NCBI RefSeq assembly: GCF_029873635.1 | Contig: NC_080417.1 | Coordinates: 34,088,214-34,152,213, forward strand | Reading direction: 5' to 3' | Source: Malania oleifera | Lineage: Eukaryota > Streptophyta > Magnoliopsida > Santalales > Ximeniaceae | Length of the DNA: 64,000 nucleotides | Part shown: positions 47,586 through 57,682 of the stretch, piece by piece | Layout of the letters: the number at the start of each line of letters is the position of its first letter | Numbering within the stretch: position 1 is the stretch's first letter | The notes under the pieces: model-generated | The model's input: the letters and a program-made list of their open reading frames with translations, nothing else | Databases searched by the model: none | What the model was told of the DNA's origin: nothing | Program-made: the position numbers and the translations under genes

Positions 47586-47960
47586 TTCTGATTTTTTTTG
47601 TATCAAAATCAGTGCATCCTTTCTCCTTCTTCAAATTTGATATCCTCTTGATCCCGTTCTTGTGATGTTAGAACAGAGAGGAGGAGGCGGTGGTGGGAAC
47701 AGTGTTGTGCACCTGTACTCAGCTGCCGCCGACGACGCCTCCCCCCCCCCCCCCCCCCACACCTATGACGATGCCTCCTGGCCCCTGCACTTCTTGCCTC
47801 TCTCAGTTCAGCCGTTCAGGTGAATGTCTTGAGTTCTTCTTCTTCTTCTTCTTGGATCTGGATGCCGGATTAGGATTTATAGGGTTGCAATCCGTTTAAT
47901 CTCAATTTCTTTATGACTCATTCTCTTATGGGTTCCATGAACCAATTTTGCCACCATAGG
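47586..47960 (+). mobile_element. hAT-type 3' portion (left copy)
   Basis: The first 270 bases match the leader of the hAT pieces in the 2.4-kb units. The right end has ATGGGTTCCATGAACC and finishes TTTTGCCACCATAG, complementary in pattern to the 5' terminus TAGGGCTGGCAA. A homopolymer of about 18 C (near 47742-47758) lies inside. The element is truncated on its left. Confidence 0.5.
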
Positions 47961-48107
47961 CCATAACTTAAAATATTGGAAATTTTGGATATGGACTCCA
48001 CACCCTTTATCACTCTGAACGTTCCTCGGATTGTAAATATATTATTGTCTCGATGAATAATAGAAGTGACTCTTTTAAATTTATTTGTATTTGTGATACT
48101 TATTGAG

Positions 48108-48374
48108 CAATGACTATCTAATATATTTATATTGTTTATTATTTATATCACTCTCTTGCTAGCTGTCATTATAACCCAGGTGATTTATATAATTGCTCGT
48201 GCTAGCTTGCAAGTTTCATTGTGTCCCCACTGTCTGACATAATCGAGAAAGAATTCTCAACAATCGCGTGCTGCCAAACGAATCTCACAATTAAGCTGTG
48301 GTCGGCGACAAGCTGCATGAAACCACTATTAATATTTTCCAATTCCAATTGAGGAATCGTGTCATGAGCGTGGC
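48108..48374 (+). promoter_or_regulatory. 5' flank of the open PPR gene, shortened by a 64-bp deletion
   Basis: The flank is homologous to those of copies 1-3 up to ATTAATATTTTC (48339). The next 64 bases of copy 2, including the TTATATAATC box, are missing, and the alignment resumes at CAATTCCAATTGAGGAATCG. Another AT-rich TTTATATAATTG (48181-48193) remains but is about 180 bases from the ATG. Confidence 0.7.
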
Positions 48375-50024
48375 ATGTTTGCAACTAGAAAAACAGTTGT
48401 TGAAACTGCCTTCTGCTTTGTTTGCCCGGCCAAAACATCCAATAAAACTCGGTTTTCAGTCCGCTATGGCCGCCATGAACTGCATAATGTACACACCCAC
48501 TGCCTATTAGACGAAACGCCCCACAGATATCTCTACTCCTTTAACTCGCTTCTCGCCTCGTATGTTCGCAACGACGATGCTTCTGCTGCATGGTCTCTCT
48601 TCCGTCACATGCTCTGTACGTTCCCTCATCTCAGTGCCCACACATTTACGCCCATTTTGGGCGCATGCTCAGCTTTGCCGGATCCCCGACGCGGCTTGCA
48701 AGTCCATGCTTTGATGATCAAAACGGGTTTGGACTCCGACATTGCTAAAACCGCCCTAATGGACATGTATTCCAAGTATGGCCACTTGGATGACTCGGTT
48801 CGCGTCTTCGACGACATGAGTTTGAAGGACGTGGTCTCTTGGAACGCTCTGCTTTCGAGCTTTCTCCGTCATGGCCTTCCTAAAGAGGCTCTCAATGCTT
48901 TTGAAGCAATGAGGAAGGAAGGAGTAGAGTTCAGCCAGTTCACATTGTGTTCTGTGCTCAAAGCTTGTGACTTTTTGAAGGCGTTTCGACAAGGGAAGCA
49001 GGTTCATGGTTTGGTGGTTGTAATGAGTCGTGATTTGGTGGTTCTGAGTACTGCTCTTATTGATTTTTACTCCAACATTGGGCTCGTTGAGGAAGCCGTG
49101 AAGGTGTTCTCTTATTTGAAATGCAGAAAGGACGAGGTAATATGCAATTCCTTGATTTCTGGGTGCGTTCAGAATAAAAAATATGATGTAGCATTTTCGA
49201 TCATGAGTAAGATGACACCCAACAAGATTGCCCTTACTAATGGACTCGCCGCTTGCTCTGAGAATTCAGATTTGTGGGTCGGGAAGCAGATACACAATGT
49301 GGCGATTCGTCTGGGTTTGGTATATGATACCCAATTGTGCAATGCTTTATTGGACATGTATGCTAAATGTGGGAAAATTTTGAATGCTCGTTCTGTGTTT
49401 GATGGAGTACTCCGCAGAGATGTTGTTTCATGGACAAGCATGATAGATGCATATGGAAGTCATGGACATGGGCTTGAAGCGATTTATCTCTTTGAGAAGA
49501 TGGGCGAGGAGGGAAGTGGTGTCTCGCCAAATCCTGTCACATTTCTTGCTGTTTTATCTGCTTGTCGCCATTCAGGACTAGTAGAACAAGGCCAGGAATG
49601 CTTTGTTTCAGTTCAGCATAGATACGGTATGGATCCTGGTCCAGAACATTATGCCTGCTTAATTGATATATTAGGCCGCGCAGGTCAGATAGAAGATGTA
49701 TGGTGTGTGTTTGATGAGATGATTAAGAAGAGTGTGATGCCCACAGCTGTAGTGTGGGCGACATTGTTGAATGCTTGTAGACTTAGCCAGGATGTCTCCA
49801 GGGGTGAGTTTGCAGCAGAGCATCTGCTTGAGTTAGAGCCACATAAGACTGGGAATTATGTGCTACTTTCAAATTTTTATGCAGCCATTGAAAGGTGGGA
49901 TCTTGTGGACAAATTGAGAATTATAATGAGGAAGAAAGGCCTGGTTAAGGAAGTAGGGAGTAGCTGGGTCACTGCCGCAGGCTGTCATGAAGATGATGAA
50001 GTGCCATCTATCTTATCAATTTGA
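48375..50024 (+). CDS. PPR protein, PLS class with E domain, 549 residues, intact
   Basis: This is a full-length open frame starting MFATRKTVVE, with an Arg-containing N-terminus (residues 1-45) compatible with organelle import. PLS-type repeats span about residues 52-458, for example YSFNSLLASYVRND, VVSWNALLSSFLRHG, NALLDMYAKCGKI and ACLIDILGRAGQIEDV. An E1 region lies at about 459-493 (ELEPHKTGN), then E2 at 494-531 (KKGLVKEVGSSWV). There is no DYW domain, so if it edits RNA it would need a partner deaminase. PLS-E proteins bind single-stranded organelle RNA. It recalls Arabidopsis At5g66500 in length and class, from memory. Intronless, as is common in the family. Whether it is transcribed is unclear because of the promoter deletion. 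Confidence 0.93.
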   Translation: MFATRKTVVETAFCFVCPAKTSNKTRFSVRYGRHELHNVHTHCLLDETPHRYLYSFNSLLASYVRNDDASAAWSLFRHMLCTFPHLSAHTFTPILGACSALPDPRRGLQVHALMIKTGLDSDIAKTALMDMYSKYGHLDDSVRVFDDMSLKDVVSWNALLSSFLRHGLPKEALNAFEAMRKEGVEFSQFTLCSVLKACDFLKAFRQGKQVHGLVVVMSRDLVVLSTALIDFYSNIGLVEEAVKVFSYLKCRKDEVICNSLISGCVQNKKYDVAFSIMSKMTPNKIALTNGLAACSENSDLWVGKQIHNVAIRLGLVYDTQLCNALLDMYAKCGKILNARSVFDGVLRRDVVSWTSMIDAYGSHGHGLEAIYLFEKMGEEGSGVSPNPVTFLAVLSACRHSGLVEQGQECFVSVQHRYGMDPGPEHYACLIDILGRAGQIEDVWCVFDEMIKKSVMPTAVVWATLLNACRLSQDVSRGEFAAEHLLELEPHKTGNYVLLSNFYAAIERWDLVDKLRIIMRKKGLVKEVGSSWVTAAGCHEDDEVPSILSI

Positions 50025-51201
50025 GAGCAATGTCAAATTTGAGTCTTTTTAAATGGTGTGTGACGGCATTTACTAAAGAAATATAGTGATTGTGCTTTGC
50101 AGTCAAGCACTACAGGCAGTTATGGATTGGACCACTTGCATAACAACATCTCATAACCACTGCCAGTAGAAGAAAAAGATCTGTTGTGGATTGCTCATCA
50201 TGAATGTAATTTACTCCAGCACCTTTGGATGGGGTAGGTCTTGATCTTCAGTCTTGATCTTCATCAGCTTGATCAGGATGGTCTTTTGGATCAGGCTTCT
50301 CCTAATCAACAATGCCCTCAAAGCATTGTGACTTCAGCACCCTTGCTTTAAATTTCTCATTATGTTTTAAGCATGAAGGCATCTGGCATGCTCATACGTT
50401 CAGTAATTTAATCGTTGGCAGTCAGGATCTGCTGACAAGAAGATACTAATTTACTACTATTCATGGCCCACATCCTTACTGCTATGCTTCAGAAAATAAA
50501 AATAATTGGAGGACCCTGCCATGTGATAGTAGAGAGTCAGAAAAATTTGGCTGTGCATGCAAGATGAATCCACCCAATTCTCTTTGCGCTCTCATGTGGT
50601 TAAGGCTATGAAGGAGGTTGGTGGATATCTTGCTATTGGCCTTGAGGATCATATATTTGCCATCATCTTACAGGAGCAACCCTGAAGAGGAATTCTGCAA
50701 AACAAGCGATCTTCTTGTCTTTTGTTTGTAAGCCACCGAATCAGAGTCACTTTGCATTGTCCAGATAGAAATTGTTGGTTTTGAAATTAGTGAGTTTGCT
50801 TTTACAGATTGTATATGTAAGATCTTGTGCTATAATGAGTAACTAGGATGAACCATGATTTGTGTAAATAACTACAGCTTTGGATTATAGCTAGATTTTT
50901 ATTATATTATTCTAGTGCTGTGGACAAAAGTAGCTTGCTATTGGGATGATTTATTTATGCAAGATTCTTTGAAAGAGTCTTCCAATTGCATCTGGAGAGG
51001 TTGCCTCGGTGCGAAGAAATAAACACAGGTTTTCTATTCAATTAATCAATGTCAACTGTTGAGTCACGCCTTCCTTTACACCCAGCATTGCTTGTTAGAA
51101 AATATGGCTAAAGAAACTGCTTGAGGTAGATTCTTCTTATATTTATTTCTTATTACTTTTTAAAATTGCTGACATATGTTGGCTATGCATTTTGTTTCCA
51201 G
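50025..51201. other. 3' flank of the PPR gene and spacer to the auxilin exons
   Basis: The first ~775 bases match the flanks of the other PPR copies. Near 50799 (GAGTTTGCTTTTAC) the other copies carry a Copia LTR, so this is the empty site. No upstream auxilin exons, such as a clathrin-binding region, are recognisable between here and the PPR gene. Confidence 0.6.
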
Positions 51202-51291
51202 AGATTAGCAGAAACTCTGGATGCTGAAGTCAAAAGGTGGTCTGGTGGGAAAGAGGGGAGTCTGTGTGCACTGCTTTCAACATTGCAATAC
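51202..51291 (+). CDS. Auxilin-like protein, exon a (pre-J-domain)
   Basis: Acceptor TTTCCAG ends at 51201 and donor GTATGC starts at 51292. The 30 codons read RLAETLDAEVKRWSGGKEGS then a stretch ending LLSTLQY. This is the conserved helix before the J domain of plant auxilin-like proteins. It is in frame with the next exon ([11 protein letters not shown]). Upstream exons of the gene are not seen in this window, so the locus is probably a 3' fragment. Confidence 0.85.
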
Positions 51292-51912
51292 GTATGCACT
51301 GTCATTCTAGATCTATTTAAGTATAGACCTGCATCACAGCTTTATTTAATGATTCTGTTTAAATCACGACCTGTCTATTTAAGGAGAAAGTCTGTCTATG
51401 TTTTAGGTGGAAGTAGCATATATGGTGCCCTTTTGTGTTTAGTGTATCTGGAAAAGGGATGGACTCTAAATGTGCATGGATCTTGGTGCATATGTCCATG
51501 AACTAGAAATGAGGCTCATTGAATTGAGAGATCAGGTGTCTGATTCACCTTGATCATCAGAGTTTTTCACATTGTTTGGGGCTTTTCTTGGGCTGCAATC
51601 GATCCTGTGAACTCCTACAATTTGATTTTCTAGAGTCTAGATTGTGACCTATTGCCTGTCCCAAGAAGTTTGGTAATTTTATTGGTTATGTATCTTAATA
51701 CACGTATCTGAAGAAGTTACCAAATGAGCTTGTCTGAAGATTAAAGAAGTGATAGAAAAGATGGCATCAATTTTTTCTGTTCATCAGTTCATGTTAATTA
51801 ACATCTGCAATTGACAGATAGCTTTTGAGTTGGCATTTTGCTGTTGTACACCATTTTCTTCTCAATGATTGCAATCTCTCAGATTAATATTTTTACTCAA
51901 TACATTGGTTTT

Positions 51913-51975
51913 ACTGCTCGAACTGAACACGATGTAATCAAACTTATGGTTGAGGCCGTAGAGAATATAAAGCCC
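51913..51975 (+). other. Short match to mitochondrial rps7 inside an intron
   Basis: Twenty-one codons read ARTEHDVIKLMVEAVENIKP (first Thr omitted), very close to a conserved internal block of plant mitochondrial ribosomal protein S7 as I remember it (ARTERDVIKLMVDAVENIKP). Flanks on both sides do not continue the match, and a stop follows ten codons later. A small organelle-DNA insertion is the simplest reading. A coincidental or exonised nuclear copy is possible. Confidence 0.55.
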
Positions 51976-52284
51976 TCCATTTTATCTTAGCATGCTGCTT
52001 ATAATTTTTAATGCTTGCAAATTTGTATAAACTGCTTTTTCAATTGTGGCCTTCCTCCTTAAATCTTCTTTTGAAAATTTGTGGTTGTATTTTTCTTGTG
52101 TCCTCTTAGGTTATCTTATATTCAAATTGCATAGCCTAGTTTTGAATCAAAGGATTGATCCTCCCTCACCTCTTCTCCCCCTCTTTTTGCTTTTGTGTAG
52201 AAAATAAGATTAATAGGTGACTAATAATTCAAGCATTATCAATGGTGGTTTAATATTCTAAATTTAGTTTTCTTCAAATGGCAG

Positions 52285-52461
52285 ATCCTTGGGCCTGATA
52301 GTGGCTGGCAGCCAATTCCATTGACAGATGTTATTACTGCAGTTGCTGTAAAGAAAGCTTACCGGAAAGCCACCCTTTGTGTTCATCCTGACAAACTACA
52401 ACAACGTGGTGCAACTATTCAGCAGAAGTATATATGTGAAAAGGTTTTTGATCTTCTAAAG
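52285..52461 (+). CDS. Auxilin-like protein, exon b (J domain)
   Basis: Acceptor CAAATGGCAG precedes and donor GTGTGT follows. The 59 codons, [16 protein letters not shown] onward, include [20 protein letters not shown] with the invariant His-Pro-Asp that stimulates Hsc70 ATPase, and end CEKVFDLLK. Length and phase are as in plant auxilin-like genes, and no mutation is visible. This exon, exon a and exon c join in frame to the normal C-terminus, so this part of the gene is not decayed even though its N-terminal exons are absent here. Confidence 0.9.
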
Positions 52462-52783
52462 GTGTGTTACTGACATGCCATATCTTTTCCAAATTTGATT
52501 CTTATTAAATGTTACACATATTATATTTTTCGAATTGTTGCCATGCCTATAATTCTGTAGAACTAGGTATGATGTATTGCTTTTGAGACGATCATAATAG
52601 CTTGTGAATATAAGATGTCTGTGAAACTTAGTTCTTGCTCTTAGGCCGATCTTGTCTTTTATTTGTGCTCGTAGATTTAAACTAACGTGACTTCAATTCT
52701 TAGTTCGCAACTATACATGCAGGTGTATGTGTACATGTGCACATATGCTTGCGTGCTCACACTCTATTCAAGACTAGGCTAAC

Positions 52784-53114
52784 TGATGCAGGGGCAGCAC
52801 CAAGGTTCTGCTGCCCTGAGAGAGATTAGAAGAACTAGGAGAGGAAAGGGAGGGGAAGGGAGGAGAGAGGTGATACCAGGAAAGAATTAACGTTCAATAA
52901 ACAATTCAAATTCATCAACTGCCTACAACATGGCTCTCACACACTATTTATAAGAAAAGCCTCTTCATATGAAATTACATAAAAATTTCTAAAACTACAT
53001 TACATTATAAACATACCACTAGAATACACAAATACTATAAACAAGCCCCCAAAATACATATAATGCTGTACTAATTATACTAAATACACAATAAACTTCT
53101 AATTAAACCCAACA
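52784..53114 (-). mobile_element. Solo-LTR-like insertion in the auxilin intron (candidate)
   Basis: The segment starts TGATGCAGGGGC and ends AACCCAACA; on the minus strand it begins TGTTGGG, an LTR-like start, and contains TTATAAATAG. No target-site duplication is evident, so the boundaries are uncertain. The rest of the intron (52462-52783 and 53115-53953) shows nothing further. Confidence 0.35.
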
Positions 53115-53953
53115 ATTATCAATCCAGTTCTTCTTAAGTAGTCTTCAACATGGATCTTCCCAAGGTCTTGCTTCTTGTCCTAGATCACTAATGAGTAATA
53201 AGTACTTTGAACTAGGCTCTATGGTTGAAAGAGAATCTAAAAATTAGGAGTTTGTTTTAGCCGTGTGTCATTTTGGTAGCTATGTGTTTTTGTGTTCACA
53301 ATAACATGCGAGCCATGCATGTAGAGTAGGAAATATAGCCACTGGAGTGTTATACTTTATGATAGTTCTGGTGATAAGCTCTGATTCTCTTTATAGAGGG
53401 TTAAAAAGGTGATTTTTTTTTCAGAAAATTTATCAGTATTAATTGTTAGCCTTTTCAAAATTTAAATTTTTTTTGCCTTTCTCAAGGGAATACTGATGTA
53501 GGTAATCCTGACTTTAGATACATTCATTCTGGAAACCTGTTCTGTTCTGCTAATAGGGCAGCGTTCGCCTTTAAAAACAATAGCAGTGCATTTGAAGTGC
53601 TCTTAATCGAGATAAATGTGGATTGCATAGCTTATAGCAGATTGGATTGATTTGGGGCTGGTGCTCATTTGGGACAAAGGTAAGAAGATAATTGTCGAAG
53701 GGAAGTTGTTTTGGTCAAAAGGTTGGATTGCCTAGTCGATGCTTAACTATTGGTTTCCTGTCGTATGCCATTTGCACTCATCTGCACATAGTTAAAAAAA
53801 AAGGATCAACGTTGTGTTGCAGTTGCACCGTCTCTCTTGTTTCCTTCATTGATTCATTTCTTGGTGTGTTAAATATAGGATTGGAATGACATGCCAAAAC
53901 ATTTGCTTGATCATTTCTTTATCCTCATTTTCTTGGTTCCTTATTTTCCACAG

Positions 53954-53989
53954 GAAGCTTGGAACAGATTCAACTCGGAAGAGCGGTAG
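53954..53989 (+). CDS. Auxilin-like protein, terminal exon
   Basis: Acceptor CCACAG, then EAWNRFNSEER and TAG at 53987-53989. It continues exon b directly (DLLK|EAWN) in phase 0 and is a duplicate of 104-139, with one synonymous change (TCA to TCG). Confidence 0.88.
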   Translation, partial: EAWNRFNSEER

Positions 53990-55470
53990 CCCTGGCTTTT
54001 GCGTGTATGCTGAAGCATGCACATTGGTGGTCATCCTGCGCATCCTGTTATTTAATATTTTGCCAGTTTGTAAATATCTTTTGTCTGTTTATTTATGATT
54101 ATAATTATAATTATTATTATTTTTTCTAAATCAGATACTTGGGGGCATCATTGTATTTAAATGTAGGCTCATGCTGGAAGAACATTGACCTTAAATAGAA
54201 AAAGGAGGTGAAGTGGCTGGCTCCCGTTATAAAATGTTCTCACCTTGAAGTCCTCTTTTTCATGTGATGGGTGGAATCGGAGGTTTTCCTAAGGGGCAGA
54301 GGTCCATGCTTGCCAGATAGCTCTCCCTTCGACTCGAATGTTAATTAATTTGAAACTTGAAAGTATAAAGAAAAAAATATATTAAAAAATATATATTTTT
54401 TCATTTTTGGTTCTCGAAGAAAGTGATTGAGAACCAAAATAATAGGCAATTGCCTATACCTCAGAATGAGAGATCTTAAAATCCCAATTTGATCTTGCTG
54501 CCAGTAGATTCTTCTTCCGACGGAAAATTGCCGGTCTAAGGGACCAAATATGACGGTCTAAGAAAGAAAATTGCACACCAAAGACAAAATTAAGTATCGG
54601 AAGCCAACAACTTGATTAATATTTATAAAATTAAAACACATTAAAAATTTTCATTTTTGCCGTAGAATCAATAATAACAAAAAATGTTTTTTAAAATATT
54701 TTTACCTAATTATTATATTTTAAAACTCTATTTTGGCTACTATTAAAATAGTCCAGTTGTCCATGAAAATTGAAACAAGAATAGTAAAAATATTTGTTCA
54801 ACGACATATTATTCTTTCTTTCTTTCTTTTTTCCAAAATTTTAGAAAATTCATGGATTTATTTTATTTTAGTTTTGATTAAAAATTATGTATAAAATGAA
54901 TGATTTAGTTTATAAAAATCAAGTTTGCATTTGAAGTATTTTTACAATAGATTACTAAAATAATTCAAAACTATAAGACATGTTTTTTTAGTTTTTCGAA
55001 ATGACTAAAAACCAATGTCGAACATAAAAAATGACAAGGTAAACTAATTCATTTGTCATAATTTTTTTTCCTACACAAAGAAAAATAGAAAACATAAATT
55101 TAACCCATCAATGTTATCATTGTAGTGCAATAAATTTCATTTTATTTTTTTTTTTGCTTTGTTTTTTTTTTGGGCTGAGGGAGGGGAGGGGGGATGTTGT
55201 GAAATAGGCAAGTGATTGATTAAGGGTCCATCCAAATAGATCAAGGATTTTTTTTGGGATGAGAAAATAAGAGTAAAATAATGAGGAAGTTCATTTTTCC
55301 ATACATTTTCTCTCTATATCAAATTCAATTTAAAAAGCAAATTTATCTTAATATAATCAATATTATGAAAAAAAATATATTCATTATGTTTGAAAGTAAA
55401 TTTTTGTTTATTGATTTGATATATTTTTATTTTCTCTCACTTTGTTTGATAATCAGACATGAAAAGAGGA

Positions 55471-55477
<7 letters not shown>

Positions 55478-55512
<35 letters not shown>
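55478..55512. repeat. TA microsatellite
   Basis: A run of about seventeen TA units; the left copy of the duplication has only ATATATATAA at about 2000-2009. Confidence 0.95.
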
Positions 55513-55518
<6 letters not shown>

Positions 55519-56888
55519 TTTCCAAATTGCAGATGACCTAACTAAATCTTGAGCTTCTTATGGGATATTCGATGCGGGGGTGTTCATGTTGGATGTCTCT
55601 TGTTATAAATTTTGAAATGGGGATGATGACAAAGTTTCTTTTGTTTATTATATTTTTTTTCACTAGTTTAATTTCCTTCGACATTTGTGAAACCTTTCAA
55701 ACATTTTTATTGCGTAAATGTTGGCATTGGCATTTTTCTCTTTTTTTGTTTATTTTTTTTAAAATTTTTTACAGATAATGTACATAGAACTTTAGAGTTC
55801 AAATTTAAACCTTGGGTGCATGTATGTATATATTAGAAGGATTTTTATGATAATGAAGATGAATCAACAATGTTTAATATTTTTTATCATCATCATTGTC
55901 ATAAGGCAATTAAATACTAAATAATACTGAGAGAATTTGATTAAATAAAAATTTATTGAAGGGTAAAAGAGTTCGATTAATTCGTTAAAATAATAATTAA
56001 GAGTAAGGATTAAAGTTTGATTTATTTAAAAAGAATAGTGTTAAGCACTACTTTGCGCGTGGTGACACATTTTATTTGTGAGATTTCAACACAGGTAAAT
56101 TTAAAAAATTATAAATTTATTCTTTTGTAATTTATAATTTATAATATATTGCCAACTAGCCAATAGGTGTGACAAAGGGTTGAAAATATATAAAAGTTCT
56201 AAAAAAACAGTAAGAAATACAAACAATGTTAGCTCACATAATTTAAAACCAAAAAATAGAAATATTATAATTTAACGATGACCAAATTAATTGATGATTA
56301 TGATTTTATTGTTTACTTTTCACAATCCGGTACTAAAATATGCTTTATATATAAATTCGTAATCTATATCACAAACAACTACTTAACAAATTGTCACTTG
56401 AGACAATTAAACTATTCCTAAGGTATGCTATGCTTTGCTTTTCAATAAGCATGAAGCAATGTCATATTGATTTGTAAAGCAAAGGGCTTCCACACTAAAA
56501 GATTGCCAAGACAGCGTAGGCAAAGGTGCAAAAAGCGGGCATAAACAACTATGCTCACTAGCTAACTCAATACTCGAAAACATATATGAAATCCTATTCA
56601 ATTCAAACATAACATATAAGATCAGTAACTAACTTCAATCAACCAAAACTTTTATCACAACTCGTTGCATCTTATTTTGCAACTTGATCTATATTCTTAT
56701 TCTATCAGTTTTCCTTGTTCAAAAAGCAGGGCAATAATTTTTTTCAAAAAATTAATTTTAAGCTTTTATATGTGTATGAGAAAAAGGGAAATCATTTAAC
56801 TTATTTGAACAATTTGAAAATGTTGAAAGAAAAATACTAGTAGAAAAATAATTTCAATTTATTGCATGCAAAAATCTGGAAGGGACAT

Positions 56889-56979
56889 CACCGTATCTTC
56901 AAGTTTTAGGAGCTAATCTTTTGTAAATAAGATAAAGGATCATCAAACTCCTCTTTTGTTGGAGGACATATACAAGACA
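56889..56979 (-). pseudogene. JMJ13-like relic, truncated duplicate
   Basis: Minus-strand PTKEEFDDPLSYLQKI is preserved just left of the Copia LTR. The more N-terminal coding part present at 3500-3801 is missing because the element inserted here and the sequence beyond was replaced. Confidence 0.7.
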
Positions 56980-57634
56980 TGTTGGATTTTTCCATCCTTG
57001 TGGGGCCCATGCTTTGGAAAGATGTTTCTTTATTATTATTTTGGCTTCTCTATGAAGTATGAAATCTGCTGCCTTTTTTTTCAAAGCCACGCACAGCCGT
57101 CTCTCATTTATTTTGGATTTCCCTCACACACAGTAGCAAGCTGCTCCACACGGTTTCATCTCCATTCAGATTTTCCCACGCAGCACTTCACAGCTCCTCA
57201 CGCCTGCAGCACTCCTTCTGCCTACAGCAGCTCCTCACAACTGTAGGGCTGCCAGTCTTCTTCTCCAACAGCTGCGGCTGCAAGCTACAGTCCTCACTCT
57301 TGGACTCCGACTGTGTATTATTAACAGCATATTGAGATATTCTGATTGTACTATTTTAGTTGGTTTTTTGTGGAGTTTTGTTCAGAATATTTGGTGAGAG
57401 CTTTCTATCTTGTTACATTTGTTTATACACTCGTGTATTTGTAAGGCTTATGCCTTTTGTATCCACTTTGTACAACATTTTTTGTAATAGTGGATTTGGA
57501 CCGCCGTGCCCCATGGATGTACCTCAACATTTGAGGGAACCATGTTAAATTTCTTGTGTCTTATCTTTATTTATCATTTGCATTACTCTATTGATTTATT
57601 TGTAGAATTGGTCGTATATAATATTTCCCCAACA
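56980..57634 (+). repeat. 5' LTR (655 bp)
   Basis: Perfect 6-bp terminal inverted repeats TGTTGG/CCAACA next to the primer site. A short frame at 57360-57548 is incidental. Confidence 0.88.
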
Positions 57635-57682
57635 AGTGGTATCAGAGCCGTGTTATTTGTTCGCATTAAATTTGTGTAAATC

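Larger units (their letters stand above)
45245..48107. repeat. Left copy of a 2.8-kb segmental duplication (partner 61158-64000)
   Basis: From CATTCCTTTCAAGCC the two regions run collinear through the LINE relic, a GA microsatellite, the solo LTR, an unannotatable AT-rich stretch (46883-47570), the hAT 3' end and the first ~100 bases of the PPR 5' flank. In this copy a PPR gene follows; the partner is cut by the window edge. Confidence 0.92.
53864..56979. repeat. Right copy of the 3.5-kb segmental duplication
   Basis: Collinear with 1-3497. It includes the auxilin last exon and the AT-rich downstream DNA, and ends within the demethylase relic where a Copia LTR begins. No other gene is recognisable; the frame at 56428-56610 is conserved with 2932-3114 but unidentified. 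Confidence 0.9.

Noticed and set aside
57360-57548. 62-codon ORF inside the 655-bp LTR
   Set aside because: It lies wholly in the LTR, upstream of the primer-binding site, with no domain.
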